Source: Phycisphaerales bacterium (GTDB lineage Bacteria > Planctomycetota > Phycisphaerae > Phycisphaerales > UBA1924). Taken from it: 64,000 nt of DNA. Below are positions 8,788 through 16,951 of the stretch, piece after piece. The stretch is from assembly GCA_017642965.1 (NCBI GenBank), contig JAEPOJ010000015.1:1-64000 (forward strand), written 5' to 3'. The number at the start of each line of letters is the position of its first letter. Positions within the stretch are counted from its first letter, which is position 1. Below the pieces are notes generated by a model. It had not been told where the DNA came from, searched no databases, and was given only the letters and a program-made list of their open reading frames with translations. The position numbers were made by a program, and so were the translations under genes.

Positions 8788-10571
8788 ACCGTTTCGCCAT
8801 CGCTTGCCTGAGTCTGATCTGCCTGTTCCTGATGCCGAATCTCGCGCTCGCCCAGCAGGGGCCGGACGGGAACGCCCACCCTGAATCGCAGGTCATCTCG
8901 CGGACCGCCGACGAGATCGTCAAGCCCTTCGGAGACCCCGTGCTCATTGACATGACGATCCAGGAGAAGGCCGCGTTCGCCGAAGCGGTGGATCTCTCGC
9001 CGCTCGAGACGACCACGGTCTTCCACAACGGTCGTGTCAAAATCCTGTCGACGCTCGCGGAAGAAACGGTCAGCCAGCTGACCGGCAAGAACAGGCACTT
9101 CGATCTCATCGTCGAAGCGAACCCAGACGGGTCGACCAAGTCCGTGGAGAAGATCAAGTACGATCCGATGTTCACGTTCTTTGACATCATGATCGACCCG
9201 ATCTACTACCTCGACCGCCCGCTGCTCGGCGTCAACTACCTCCCGCTCCGCCGCGCGATCCTCTACGAGTTTCAGCAGGACCCGCGCAATGCTGGCGTCG
9301 CGTTCAACCTCGAGGGCTGGCTCAAAACAGGCATGGTTTCGCCGCGCATGGCGGACCTCTACGCCACACCCGCGTTCAACAAATATTCCGACTCTGAACC
9401 CTTCCGCACCGCGGTGGGGCGCCTCGACCGCGCACGTCGCCTGTTCCTCAACTCGATCGGCAACCTCAACACGGTGGCACCCGAGAGCGCGGAGCAGCCG
9501 TGGGGGTATCTCGGCTCGCTCCCTGCGGACTCACCCGCCCGCGTTGCGGCAATCGATATGGCAGACGCATGGCGCTCCGCGGACGCGCCCGGAGTCAATG
9601 CGGCGGCCCAGGCCCTCGCGGATGCGCTCGCGCAGATCAACCCAGAGACGCAGCAGGCCGCGAGCCCGAGCCTGGAAGCCCTATATAACAAGGCGAACGC
9701 GTTCGAGTGGGGGCTCTGGGTCTATCTCTGCTCGCTCGTCGCGCTGATCCTCGCGTTCGGGACTGGGCGGAAATGGCTCGCGATGCTCGGCGTGGTCCTG
9801 CTGTTCATCGCGATCGGGTTCCACGGCTTCGGGTTCACGCTCCGGTCGCTCATCGCGGAACGGTTCGCCATCCAGAACCAGTTCGAGTCCATGACGGGGA
9901 TCTCGTTCTTTGCGGCCCTCGTCGGCGCGGGGTTGATGCTGTGGAAGAAGCAGTGGCTGTTCGGCGCGGCCGCGGCGGGGACGGGGTTCCTGATCCTCAT
10001 CACCGCAACTACCACGGGGATCCCCGGCGAAACCATCGAGCGAGAAGCCGCGATCCTCAACACCTCGGTGCTGCTCAAGTACCACGTGACGACCGTCCTC
10101 ACGAGCTACGGGCTCATCACGCTCGGGTTCATCGTGAGCCTGTTCTATCTGGGGACCTACTACAGCGCCAAGTTCGCGAAGGGCGAAGCACCCGCGCTCG
10201 CGACGGGGGCACTGAGCACGATCGATGATGGCTCCACGGAGAAGTCCATGGGCGTGCAGCGCACACTCAAGGACCTCGACACCGCGACGATGACGATCCT
10301 CCAACTCGCGTTCTGGACGCTCGGCGTCGGGACCCTTCTGGGGGCATGGTGGGCGGACCACTCATGGGGTCGCTGGTGGGCGTTCGATCCCAAGGAAACC
10401 TGGGCGCTCGTCACCTGGATCGTCTACCTCATCGTGATCCATGTGCGATTCATGAACCTCAAGGATCGCGGGCTCACCACGGCGTGGCTGAGCGTCGCGG
10501 GGTTCATCGTGATGCTCTGGACCTACTTCGGGGTGAACCTGCTCCTGCCGGGTCTACACGCATACGCATGA
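8784..10571 (+). CDS. ccsA: Cytochrome c assembly protein CcsA/ResC (WWD family)
   Basis: A 595-residue protein. A signal-like N terminus (FAIACLSLICLFLMPNLALAQQ) leads into about 280 extracytoplasmic residues, then roughly eight TM helices from about residue 310 on. The heme-handling WWD motif is clear: WADHSWGRWWAFDPKETW (about residues 523-540). With ResB, overlapping by four bases and preceded by an AAGGAGG ribosome site, it makes the system II heme export and ligation complex. The long N-terminal domain before the membrane core is unusual, since typical CcsA is about 300-400 residues of mainly membrane sequence. A strong hairpin terminator follows. Confidence 0.9.
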   Translation: MNRFAIACLSLICLFLMPNLALAQQGPDGNAHPESQVISRTADEIVKPFGDPVLIDMTIQEKAAFAEAVDLSPLETTTVFHNGRVKILSTLAEETVSQLTGKNRHFDLIVEANPDGSTKSVEKIKYDPMFTFFDIMIDPIYYLDRPLLGVNYLPLRRAILYEFQQDPRNAGVAFNLEGWLKTGMVSPRMADLYATPAFNKYSDSEPFRTAVGRLDRARRLFLNSIGNLNTVAPESAEQPWGYLGSLPADSPARVAAIDMADAWRSADAPGVNAAAQALADALAQINPETQQAASPSLEALYNKANAFEWGLWVYLCSLVALILAFGTGRKWLAMLGVVLLFIAIGFHGFGFTLRSLIAERFAIQNQFESMTGISFFAALVGAGLMLWKKQWLFGAAAAGTGFLILITATTTGIPGETIEREAAILNTSVLLKYHVTTVLTSYGLITLGFIVSLFYLGTYYSAKFAKGEAPALATGALSTIDDGSTEKSMGVQRTLKDLDTATMTILQLAFWTLGVGTLLGAWWADHSWGRWWAFDPKETWALVTWIVYLIVIHVRFMNLKDRGLTTAWLSVAGFIVMLWTYFGVNLLLPGLHAYA

Positions 10572-10590
10572 GCTCGGTTGTGAATGCATT

Positions 10591-10621
10591 GAAAAAGGCG
10601 ATCATCACGATCGCCTTTTTC
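10591..10621 (+). terminator. Intrinsic terminator after resB-ccsA
   Basis: A perfect 13-bp stem (GAAAAAGGCGATC with GATCGCCTTTTTC) and a short loop end in a T run. The A-rich left side mirrors it, so it can also stop the convergent gene ending at 10639. Confidence 0.9.
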
Positions 10622-10638
10622 ATTTGGCTAGTTTCGAG

Positions 10639-11103
10639 TTAGGCATGCGCGCCCTGTGGCTGATAGTCACCCGCGTGCGCCCGGCTCGCGACGGCGAACC
10701 GGTTCCACGCGTTGATCGCGACGATCACGCCGGTGAGATCGCTCAGTTCTTTCTCGGAGAAGTGCGGAGAGACCTCGTTGTAGACTTCGTCGGACACCCC
10801 ACCGTTGTGGAGGTGCGTGACGGCTTCGGTCCATCGGAGCGCAGCCCGTTCGCGATCGGTGTAATACGGGCTTTCCTCCCACGCGCTGAGCCCGTACAAA
10901 CGCTGCTCGGACTCACCGCCAGCGCGGGCGTCCTTCCAGTGCATGTCGATGCAGAACGCGCACTGGTTCATCTGTGATGCGCGGAGCTTGACGAGCTCAC
11001 GCAGCGGAAGCTCGATCGCGCAATCCACGAATGACAACTCGAAGTTGTACATCGCTCGGTACGAATCGGCGGACAGTTTCTCGGGGTGGAATCGAGTACT
11101 CAT
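10639..11103 (-). CDS. Carboxymuconolactone decarboxylase/AhpD-like protein
   Basis: A 154-residue protein with the CMD-family core: conserved LVKLRASQMNQCAFCIDMH (about residues 38-56), with a CxxC pair and a following His as in AhpD alkylhydroperoxidases. The CxxC-xxx-H arrangement is the redox or proton-relay centre; this subfamily (YnjA/YciW-like, about 150 residues) usually acts in oxidative stress defence or has unknown substrate. The start is supported by a CAGGAGAG ribosome site. It converges with ccsA and shares the terminator between them. Confidence 0.85.
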   Translation of the reverse strand: MSTRFHPEKLSADSYRAMYNFELSFVDCAIELPLRELVKLRASQMNQCAFCIDMHWKDARAGGESEQRLYGLSAWEESPYYTDRERAALRWTEAVTHLHNGGVSDEVYNEVSPHFSEKELSDLTGVIVAINAWNRFAVASRAHAGDYQPQGAHA

Positions 11104-11166
11104 GATGATGCTCTCCTGACACTCCGTTCCTCAACGGGATCGTAGGCGAGAACGCAACAAATGGAC

Positions 11167-11742
11167 TTAGTTCGTGCTGAGCGACTCGAGCTTTTCGGGG
11201 GTGTAGTCGCCCTCGACCATATCGATCACCTCACCCTGTTCGTCGAGCAGCACCGCGTAGATCGTGTCGGTGTCTTCGATCATGAGCGCATGGTTGAACA
11301 GACTCACATCGGTGTAGAGCGTGATGGTTCGGGCGCGTGCTTCGGGGTCGGGGATGCCCGAGCGCATCCCGCCGTCGATGAACCCGGCCATCCAGCCCCA
11401 TTTGCCGCTGGAGATGGTGGGGGTCTCAATGATCTGCACGCCGGGGATCGCGGATTCGATCTCCTCCATCCGATCCAGCCAGGTGTTGACGTTGGTCTGC
11501 TGCTTCTGCTTGTACGCGATCAGGATCAGCGCGGGGCTGCCCGCGAGATCGTCAGGGAGCGTCATCTCCACGCGATTCAGGTTCTCCGCCGTGATCTGCG
11601 GGAAGTAGGGTGTGCGGACCCGTTCCGCATCGGCCCGGAGCCCGAGGGACTGATGGCGGCAAGACGCGATCATCAGCGATCCCACAGCCAACACGCTGAT
11701 CCCAGTAAAGGCGGCGACGCGTTTGCGTAACTCAGATTTCAT
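11167..11742 (-). CDS. Putative lipoprotein with thioredoxin-like (ATP10-like) domain
   Basis: A 191-residue protein preceded by AAGGAG. The signal ends in LMIASC (Cys about 28), giving a lipoprotein. The remainder (residues 50-185) reads FPQITAENLN..., then LAGSPALILIAYKQKQQ..., and later IYAVLLDEQGEVI, a strand-helix order resembling the thioredoxin-like domain of mitochondrial Atp10, but without a CxxC pair. It may be an assembly factor or chaperone of the envelope; this is a weak assignment by pattern only. It is transcribed away from the glycosylase gene at 11802. Confidence 0.6.
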   Translation of the reverse strand: MKSELRKRVAAFTGISVLAVGSLMIASCRHQSLGLRADAERVRTPYFPQITAENLNRVEMTLPDDLAGSPALILIAYKQKQQTNVNTWLDRMEEIESAIPGVQIIETPTISSGKWGWMAGFIDGGMRSGIPDPEARARTITLYTDVSLFNHALMIEDTDTIYAVLLDEQGEVIDMVEGDYTPEKLESLSTN

Positions 11743-11801
11743 GTGGTGCTCCTTGTGCGTGTGATGTTGCCGCCACGGATTCGGTCGCGTTCAATCACCC
11801 G

Positions 11802-12416
11802 ATGCACCGGCACCAGAACCATCTCACCCAGTCGTTTTATGAGCGATCGGCCGAGCGTGTCGCGAAGGATCTGATCGGATGTCTGCTCGAACGAACGCTT
11901 GAGGATGGAACACGCCTCGCCGGCTACATCGCGGAAACCGAGGCCTATGTCGGTCCCGAGGATCGAGCTTCGCACGCGTTCGGCGGTCACAGATCACAGC
12001 GCAACGAGTCGATGTGGGCACCGCCCGGGACGGTGTACGTGTACTTCACCTACGGCATGCACCACTGTTTGAACGTCTCATGCCTGCGACAGGACCACCC
12101 GGCGGCCGTGCTGATCCGGGCGGTTTTCCCTATTTTGGGCCTCAAGACCATGCGAACCCTCAGGACGAAGCGTCCACGGAAGCATGCATTAAAAGATCGT
12201 CATCTATGCGATGGCCCCGGAAAGCTGTGTCAGGCGTTTGCCATCGACCGATCACTCGACGGGGTCAATCTTCTCCAATCTTCCCAGATTGCCATCCGAC
12301 AAGGGGTTGCGATCAAAGGAGGGGAGATTCAGTGCACCCCCCGGATCGGGATCGGCACCGCCGGCGATTGGGTCGGTAAACCACTCAGATGGGTGACACG
12401 CGTGGATCCGCGCTGA
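11802..12416 (+). CDS. mpg: 3-methyladenine DNA glycosylase (AAG/MPG family)
   Basis: A 204-residue enzyme. It carries the family signature of alkyladenine glycosylase: YIAETEAYVGPEDRASHA (with the catalytic Glu of ETEAY), SMWAPPGTVYVYFTYGMHHCLN, and AVLIRAVFP. It excises alkylated purines such as 3-methyladenine in base excision repair. Length is normal for bacterial Mpg (about 190-210). No clear ribosome site precedes the ATG. It stands alone, divergent from the lipoprotein gene. Confidence 0.93.
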   Translation: MHRHQNHLTQSFYERSAERVAKDLIGCLLERTLEDGTRLAGYIAETEAYVGPEDRASHAFGGHRSQRNESMWAPPGTVYVYFTYGMHHCLNVSCLRQDHPAAVLIRAVFPILGLKTMRTLRTKRPRKHALKDRHLCDGPGKLCQAFAIDRSLDGVNLLQSSQIAIRQGVAIKGGEIQCTPRIGIGTAGDWVGKPLRWVTRVDPR

Positions 12417-12516
12417 TCGCCGGTGCGAAAAGATGCAATGAGATGCGCCGGTTTCCCGATAAAGGGGTAGACGCATAGAATCCTGTGCAGCACGATGTGT
12501 GCCGAGAAGGTGTGCG

Positions 12517-12951
12517 ATGAGCAGTCACGAAATACAGATCGACCTCAAAGAAATCATGGAGCAGGCCGGTGGGTTCTCGCCCATGTGTTTCCCCTTCATC
12601 CGCGACGGCCTCGCCCACACGGTCGAGATGGTGCACGGCAACCGAGAAGACGAGACCATGCTCGAGCTCGGGCTCAGCGACGAGTCACGCCACGTCTCCG
12701 GACATGAGCTCTGCATCGGGCTCAAGGAGTACGCCATCGACCGCTACGGCATGATGGCCAAGTCCGTGCTCAACAAGTGGGGCATCCACCACACCCTCGA
12801 CTTCGGGAAGATCATCTTCGCGATGGTCGACGCCGGACTGATGCGCACAACTGATGAAGATCAGCTCGACGACTTCGACAGCGTCTACGAGTTTGACGAC
12901 GTCTTCCCCGACCCCTCCCGCGGCAACCGCACGCTGACCGTCAAGTCCTGA
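12517..12951 (+). CDS. Minf_1886-family conserved protein
   Basis: A 144-residue protein beginning MSSHEIQIDL; the ATG at 12517 is preferred over an in-frame GTG at 12499 because GAGAAGG lies just upstream. The pattern ...AHTVEMV...HVSGHELCIGLKEYAIDRYG...VLNKWGIHHTLDFGKIIFAMVDAGLM...DDFDSVYEFDDVF matches the uncharacterised Minf_1886 family found in Planctomycetes and Verrucomicrobia. Function is unknown; the protein is predicted soluble, acidic at its end, with no membrane segment. Confidence 0.82.
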   Translation: MSSHEIQIDLKEIMEQAGGFSPMCFPFIRDGLAHTVEMVHGNREDETMLELGLSDESRHVSGHELCIGLKEYAIDRYGMMAKSVLNKWGIHHTLDFGKIIFAMVDAGLMRTTDEDQLDDFDSVYEFDDVFPDPSRGNRTLTVKS

Positions 12952-12996
12952 TCATCCACCAGAGCGCGAAATCGCATTTTGGGCTATGCTATCGCT

Positions 12997-14277
12997 ATGC
13001 CCGACGCGTCGAAGAACAACATCGGTAAGAACGATAAGGAAGCGCCCAACTGGTCGCGGATGCACCTCTGGCAGATGCAGCCAATCCGCGATGTCCTGCT
13101 CGGGCTCGGCATCTTCGCGCTGATCATCATCGGTCAGAAGACCTCCGTCGTGACCGTGCCGCTGCTTCTGGCGATCCTGCTGGCCTACCTGTTCGAGCCG
13201 GTGATCGTCTGGCTGATGAGGAAGTTCGGGGCCTCGCGACGCGTCTCCGTGATTGCGATCATGGTCACCATGATCACCTTCGTGGTGCTGCCGATCATGG
13301 CCGGCGGCGCCTACGCCGCGGGGCAGCTCGTCACGTTCACCACGGACACCATCGCCAACGTCGACCGGGTGAACACAGCGCTCGCCGAGCAGGATACGGA
13401 CGCAGCGCGGGCACGCCTCGCGGGCGAGGACGGCTCGGACACCGAGCCCGTTCCGGGCGCGTTCCTCTGGGTGTACGATGAGATCAAGCAGTCGGAGCGC
13501 GACCCGGACTCATCCATGGGACGATCGCTTGACGCGATCATTGACACCCTCTCATCCAACAGCGAGCAGATCGCCAAAACGACCGCGAGCGTCAGCGTCG
13601 ACCTCGTCAACCGAGCCCTCGGCATCGTCGGCGCCGCCTTCGGGCTCGCCTTCATGGTCTTCGTGACCGCGTTCTTCTTCTTCTTCACCGCGACCGAATG
13701 GATCCAGCTCAAGCAGTTCGGCACCAAGCTCCTCCCGGACAAAAACCGCGACCGCATCATCGACCTGCTCGTCAAGTTCGACGCCGTTATCTCCGGCTTT
13801 ATCCGCGGACGCATCACCATTGCCTTCATTCAGGGCATCGTGTTCTCGATCGGCTATTTCCTCATCGGTGTCCCCGGCGCCTTCATCCTCGGCCCGGTCG
13901 TCGCCATCCTTTCCATCGTGCCCTACCTCGCCCTCATCGGTCTGCCTATCTCTGTCTCGCTGCTCGCCCTGCAGGGGCACGACGGCTTCCGGGGCGAGTG
14001 GTGGTGGATCGTCGGCGCACCCGCGGGAATCTACTTCCTCGGACAGGCACTCGACGACTATGTCTGGACCCCGATGATTCAGGGCAAGAGCACGGGTATG
14101 GACACCCCAACGATCCTCTTCGCGTCCCTCGCAGGCGGCGCGTTGTTCGGCGTGTTCGGGTTGCTGATCGCGATCCCGATCGCCGCGTGCGTAAAGATCC
14201 TGATTCAGGAAATCTTCTGGCCACGCTTCAAGGAATGGGCGGAAGGACGTGCGGACGATCCGCTGCCGATCGAGTGA
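12997..14277 (+). CDS. AI-2E family transporter (YdiK/PerM-like membrane protein)
   Basis: A 426-residue polytopic protein. The ATG at 12997 is used; an in-frame TTG at 12979 is possible and neither has a convincing ribosome site. TM helices occur at about residues 30-75, 85-110, 205-235, 275-335 and 350-400, with an extramembrane segment at about 115-200. The C-terminal motif GLPISVSL...DDYVWTPMIQGKSTGM..P is characteristic of the AI-2E/UPF0118 exporter family, whose members export autoinducer-2 or ions; substrate here is unknown. It ends exactly where the convergent DinB-like gene ends (14277/14278). Confidence 0.85.
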   Translation: MPDASKNNIGKNDKEAPNWSRMHLWQMQPIRDVLLGLGIFALIIIGQKTSVVTVPLLLAILLAYLFEPVIVWLMRKFGASRRVSVIAIMVTMITFVVLPIMAGGAYAAGQLVTFTTDTIANVDRVNTALAEQDTDAARARLAGEDGSDTEPVPGAFLWVYDEIKQSERDPDSSMGRSLDAIIDTLSSNSEQIAKTTASVSVDLVNRALGIVGAAFGLAFMVFVTAFFFFFTATEWIQLKQFGTKLLPDKNRDRIIDLLVKFDAVISGFIRGRITIAFIQGIVFSIGYFLIGVPGAFILGPVVAILSIVPYLALIGLPISVSLLALQGHDGFRGEWWWIVGAPAGIYFLGQALDDYVWTPMIQGKSTGMDTPTILFASLAGGALFGVFGLLIAIPIAACVKILIQEIFWPRFKEWAEGRADDPLPIE

Positions 14278-14757
14278 TCACTTGCTCAATATCTGATCCA
14301 GGTGATACCGCAGGTGCGCGAAGTAGTCCTCGATGAGATACCCGAGGGTTGATGGTTCATCAGCGGGCAACTCGCGGAAAGCGGTCCTCGCGTACGAGTG
14401 CTCGCTGTGTGGCTTATCGAGCACATCACTCGGGATCACTTCAACGATCGTGCAGATGTGCATGTTGAGCGCACACCACAGGGTCACCAGCTCCTCCCAT
14501 TCCTGCTCCTGATAGCCCTGTAGCTCAACCCACTTTTCGTGCGCGTAACCCTCGAACACGATCGAGCCGCTGATCTGCGCCTCGATGATGCGCTGTTGGT
14601 TGACGCTCGCGCTGTCGATCAGGTGCCCAAGGATCTGCTTGCGCGACCACGCCCCCTCCTTGCGGGGCTTGGCCACGTACGACTCCTGCAACTCGAACAG
14701 GTCCTCAGAGATTTTCGCAATCCGATCCGCATCAAACCCAAGTGTCGATACCGGCAT
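14278..14757 (-). CDS. DinB-like four-helix protein
   Basis: A 159-residue protein. The ATG at 14757 is favoured over the GTG at 14766 because AGAGG lies eight bases upstream. It shows the DinB/YfiT fold pattern: WSRKQILGHLIDSASVNQQRI (metal His in GHLIDS, about residues 40-60) and a closing LIEDYFAHLRYHLDQIL with two His, which together with the first His form the usual three-His metal site. Members act as metal-dependent thiol transferases or have no known role. Its stop abuts the convergent transporter stop with no spacer. Confidence 0.75.
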   Translation of the reverse strand: MPVSTLGFDADRIAKISEDLFELQESYVAKPRKEGAWSRKQILGHLIDSASVNQQRIIEAQISGSIVFEGYAHEKWVELQGYQEQEWEELVTLWCALNMHICTIVEVIPSDVLDKPHSEHSYARTAFRELPADEPSTLGYLIEDYFAHLRYHLDQILSK

Positions 14758-14808
14758 GCCTATCACCTCTTCCCTGATGGCTAGTGGCTAGTGGCTGATC
14801 ACTTCTTC

Positions 14809-16329
14809 TCATTTCCTCTTCTTGCGGCTCTTCGTGCCGCGCTTGCTGCTCTTGGTGGATTTTTTCATCGAGAACCCGGGCACGCCCATGCCCCCCATGC
14901 CCGGCATCCCGCCGCCACCACCGAGCGCACCGCTCATGGCCTTGGCCGCCGCCATCTTCCCGCCCGCGCCCATCGAGCCCATCTGCTTCATTACCTTGCT
15001 CATCATGGTGAACTGCTTGGACAACTGCCCGACCTGATTTGGGTCCGAGCCGGAGCCCTTGGCGATGCGGACCTTGCGGGAGTGCTTGATAATGTCCGGG
15101 CGTTTGCGCTCATTCGGGGTCATCGAGAGGATCATCGCCTCGGTGCGATCGAGCTGCTTCTCGTCGATATCCATGCCCTTGATCGCGGAACCGACGCCCG
15201 GGAGCATCCCCAGCAGCGACTTCATCGAGCCCATCCGGCGCATCATCTTCATCTGCTTGAGGAAGTCCTCCATATCCAGCTCGCCCTTGGCCATCTTTTC
15301 CTCGAGCGCCTTGGCCTCTTCCTCGGAGACCTCCTCCTGCGCCTTTTCGACGAGGGAGACGACATCGCCCATGCCCAGGATGCGTCCCGCCATTCGTTCC
15401 GGGTGGAAGGGCTCGAGCGCATCGAGCTTCTCGCCCACACCGATGTAGCGGATTGGTGCGCCCGTGACCTGCTTGACGGACAACGCCGCGCCGCCGCGGG
15501 TATCGCTGTCAAACTTCGTCAGGATGACACCGTCGACCGCGAGCTGCTCGTGGAACGACTTGGCGCTGTTGACCGCGTCCTGCCCGGTCATCGCATCGAC
15601 GACGAGGAAGATGTGGTGTGGGTTGAGCATCGAACGCACGCCCTTGAGCTCGTGCATCAGCTCGTCGTTCACGTGCAGACGCCCGGCCGTATCGAGGATC
15701 AGCACATCCACGCCCTTTGCCTTCGCTTCCTTGAGCGCGTTCTGGCACACCTTGATCGCCACGCCCACGGCCTTGCCGTACTCGGCCGTCTTGTCGTGCT
15801 CGCCGTAGAAGTGGACCTGCGATCCGCCGGGGAGCTCGTCGTTGGCTTGCTTGGCGACGGTTTCGAGCTGATCCACCGCCGCGGGGCGCTGCAGGTCCGC
15901 CGCCGCGAGCATGACCGAGCGGCCCTGCTTCTTGAGCACACCCGCCAGCTTGCCACAGGTGGTCGTCTTCCCCGAGCCCTGCAGCCCGCACATCATGATG
16001 ACGGTTGGGCCGGGCGACATCTTCATGATCCCGGGAGGCGCCGGCTGTTCCTTCGCGCTGGGATCACCGCCGAACAGCTCGATCAGCCGCTTGTGCACGA
16101 TGCCGATCATCTCCTGCCCGGGCTTGAGCGACTTGGTGACCTGCTGCCCCTTCGCGTCCTCGAGCACCTTGGCGCAGAATGCCTCGGCCACTTCGTAGTG
16201 CACATCCGCTTCGAGCAACGCGTTGCGGACCTCGTCCATCGCCTCGCGGACGTTGGACTCGGAGATCGTGGAGTTGCCAGAGAGCTTCTTGAAGACGCCG
16301 TTGAAACTGTCAGAGACTCGATCGAACAT
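14809..16329 (-). CDS. ffh: Signal recognition particle protein Ffh (SRP54)
   Basis: A 506-residue GTPase. Residues 1-90 form the four-helix N domain, then the G domain with GLQGSGKTTTCGKLA (about 107-121), DTAGRLHVND and TKFDSDTRGGAALS. The methionine-rich M domain follows (MKMMRRMGSMKSLLGMLPG; later MSKVMKQMGSMGAGG). The C terminus is a Gly-Met stretch ending in a strongly basic tail (STKSSKRGTKSRKKRK). It binds 4.5S RNA and signal sequences to bring nascent membrane proteins to FtsY. It is somewhat longer than the usual 450 residues because of the tail. GGGAG precedes the start. Confidence 0.96.
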   Translation of the reverse strand: MFDRVSDSFNGVFKKLSGNSTISESNVREAMDEVRNALLEADVHYEVAEAFCAKVLEDAKGQQVTKSLKPGQEMIGIVHKRLIELFGGDPSAKEQPAPPGIMKMSPGPTVIMMCGLQGSGKTTTCGKLAGVLKKQGRSVMLAAADLQRPAAVDQLETVAKQANDELPGGSQVHFYGEHDKTAEYGKAVGVAIKVCQNALKEAKAKGVDVLILDTAGRLHVNDELMHELKGVRSMLNPHHIFLVVDAMTGQDAVNSAKSFHEQLAVDGVILTKFDSDTRGGAALSVKQVTGAPIRYIGVGEKLDALEPFHPERMAGRILGMGDVVSLVEKAQEEVSEEEAKALEEKMAKGELDMEDFLKQMKMMRRMGSMKSLLGMLPGVGSAIKGMDIDEKQLDRTEAMILSMTPNERKRPDIIKHSRKVRIAKGSGSDPNQVGQLSKQFTMMSKVMKQMGSMGAGGKMAAAKAMSGALGGGGGMPGMGGMGVPGFSMKKSTKSSKRGTKSRKKRK

Positions 16330-16432
16330 AAAGACTCCCGCACATGGGGGTGCGTCGTGGGTTCGTGTTTCGAGTCAGGGCCGTGACCGCAGCCGGAACA
16401 TCATAGGGCCTCAGATCGGATAGAGTTCACAG

Positions 16433-16888
16433 ATGACATCGCAGGAAACCCAACCCGAGAAACCCGTCTGGGAGGTCAAGGTCCGCCCGATCGGTGAAAC
16501 GCATACACCATGGAAGACCATGACGATCCGTGCGAGTTCGATTATCCAGGCGGAGGCGATCATGCGACGCCGCGGGTTTGAGATGGCGAAGGACTCCGCT
16601 TTGCGATCCGATGGCAAGCCCACGCATCTCCCCGGGAAGACGTACACGCTCAAGCCGCTCGTGTGCTCGAAGTGCGGGTACTCCTTGCAGGGGCTCACGC
16701 TCGATCGGGCTTCGGTGACTTGCACCGAGTGCACGCACACACAGCCGATCATCACGTACGTGCCTGAGAATACCGGGATGATCGACAGGAATCATCCGGT
16801 CATCGGGCTCTTCGCGATCATCGGCATCATCGCAACGATCCTGTTCCTGCTGCTGATCTCACTCCCGATCCTCTTCGCGCTCCTGTAG
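16433..16888 (+). CDS. Zinc-ribbon membrane protein of unknown function
   Basis: A 151-residue protein. Residues about 80-105 contain a two-pair zinc ribbon (CSKCGYSLQGL...VTCTEC) and the last 30 residues form one TM helix (ALFAIIGIIATILFLLLISLPILF). The N-terminal 70 residues include WKTMTIRASSIIQAEAIMRRRGF, similar in layout to the N terminus of the small protein at 58400. No family name is recognised; the Gly-Tyr-x-Leu-x-Gly after CxxC is frequent in planctomycete proteins. A hairpin follows. Confidence 0.65.
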   Translation: MTSQETQPEKPVWEVKVRPIGETHTPWKTMTIRASSIIQAEAIMRRRGFEMAKDSALRSDGKPTHLPGKTYTLKPLVCSKCGYSLQGLTLDRASVTCTECTHTQPIITYVPENTGMIDRNHPVIGLFAIIGIIATILFLLLISLPILFALL

Positions 16889-16890
16889 CG

Positions 16891-16918
16891 AAAAAACACC
16901 CGCCGATCAGTCGGCGGG
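16891..16918 (-). terminator. Intrinsic terminator of the GH13 gene
   Basis: The stem CCCGCCGA/TCGGCGGG has a four-base loop. On the minus strand it is followed by a T run (six A on the plus strand at 16891-16896), so it best serves the gene ending at 16952; it can also fold after the plus-strand gene ending at 16888. Confidence 0.8.
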
Positions 16919-16951
16919 CGATGAGAGAGAATCCGAGATTGCAGGCCCTGC

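Noticed and set aside
14779-14798. CTAGTGG duplicated head to tail
   Set aside because: Two seven-base units only, between two gene ends; no inverted symmetry or further copies seen.
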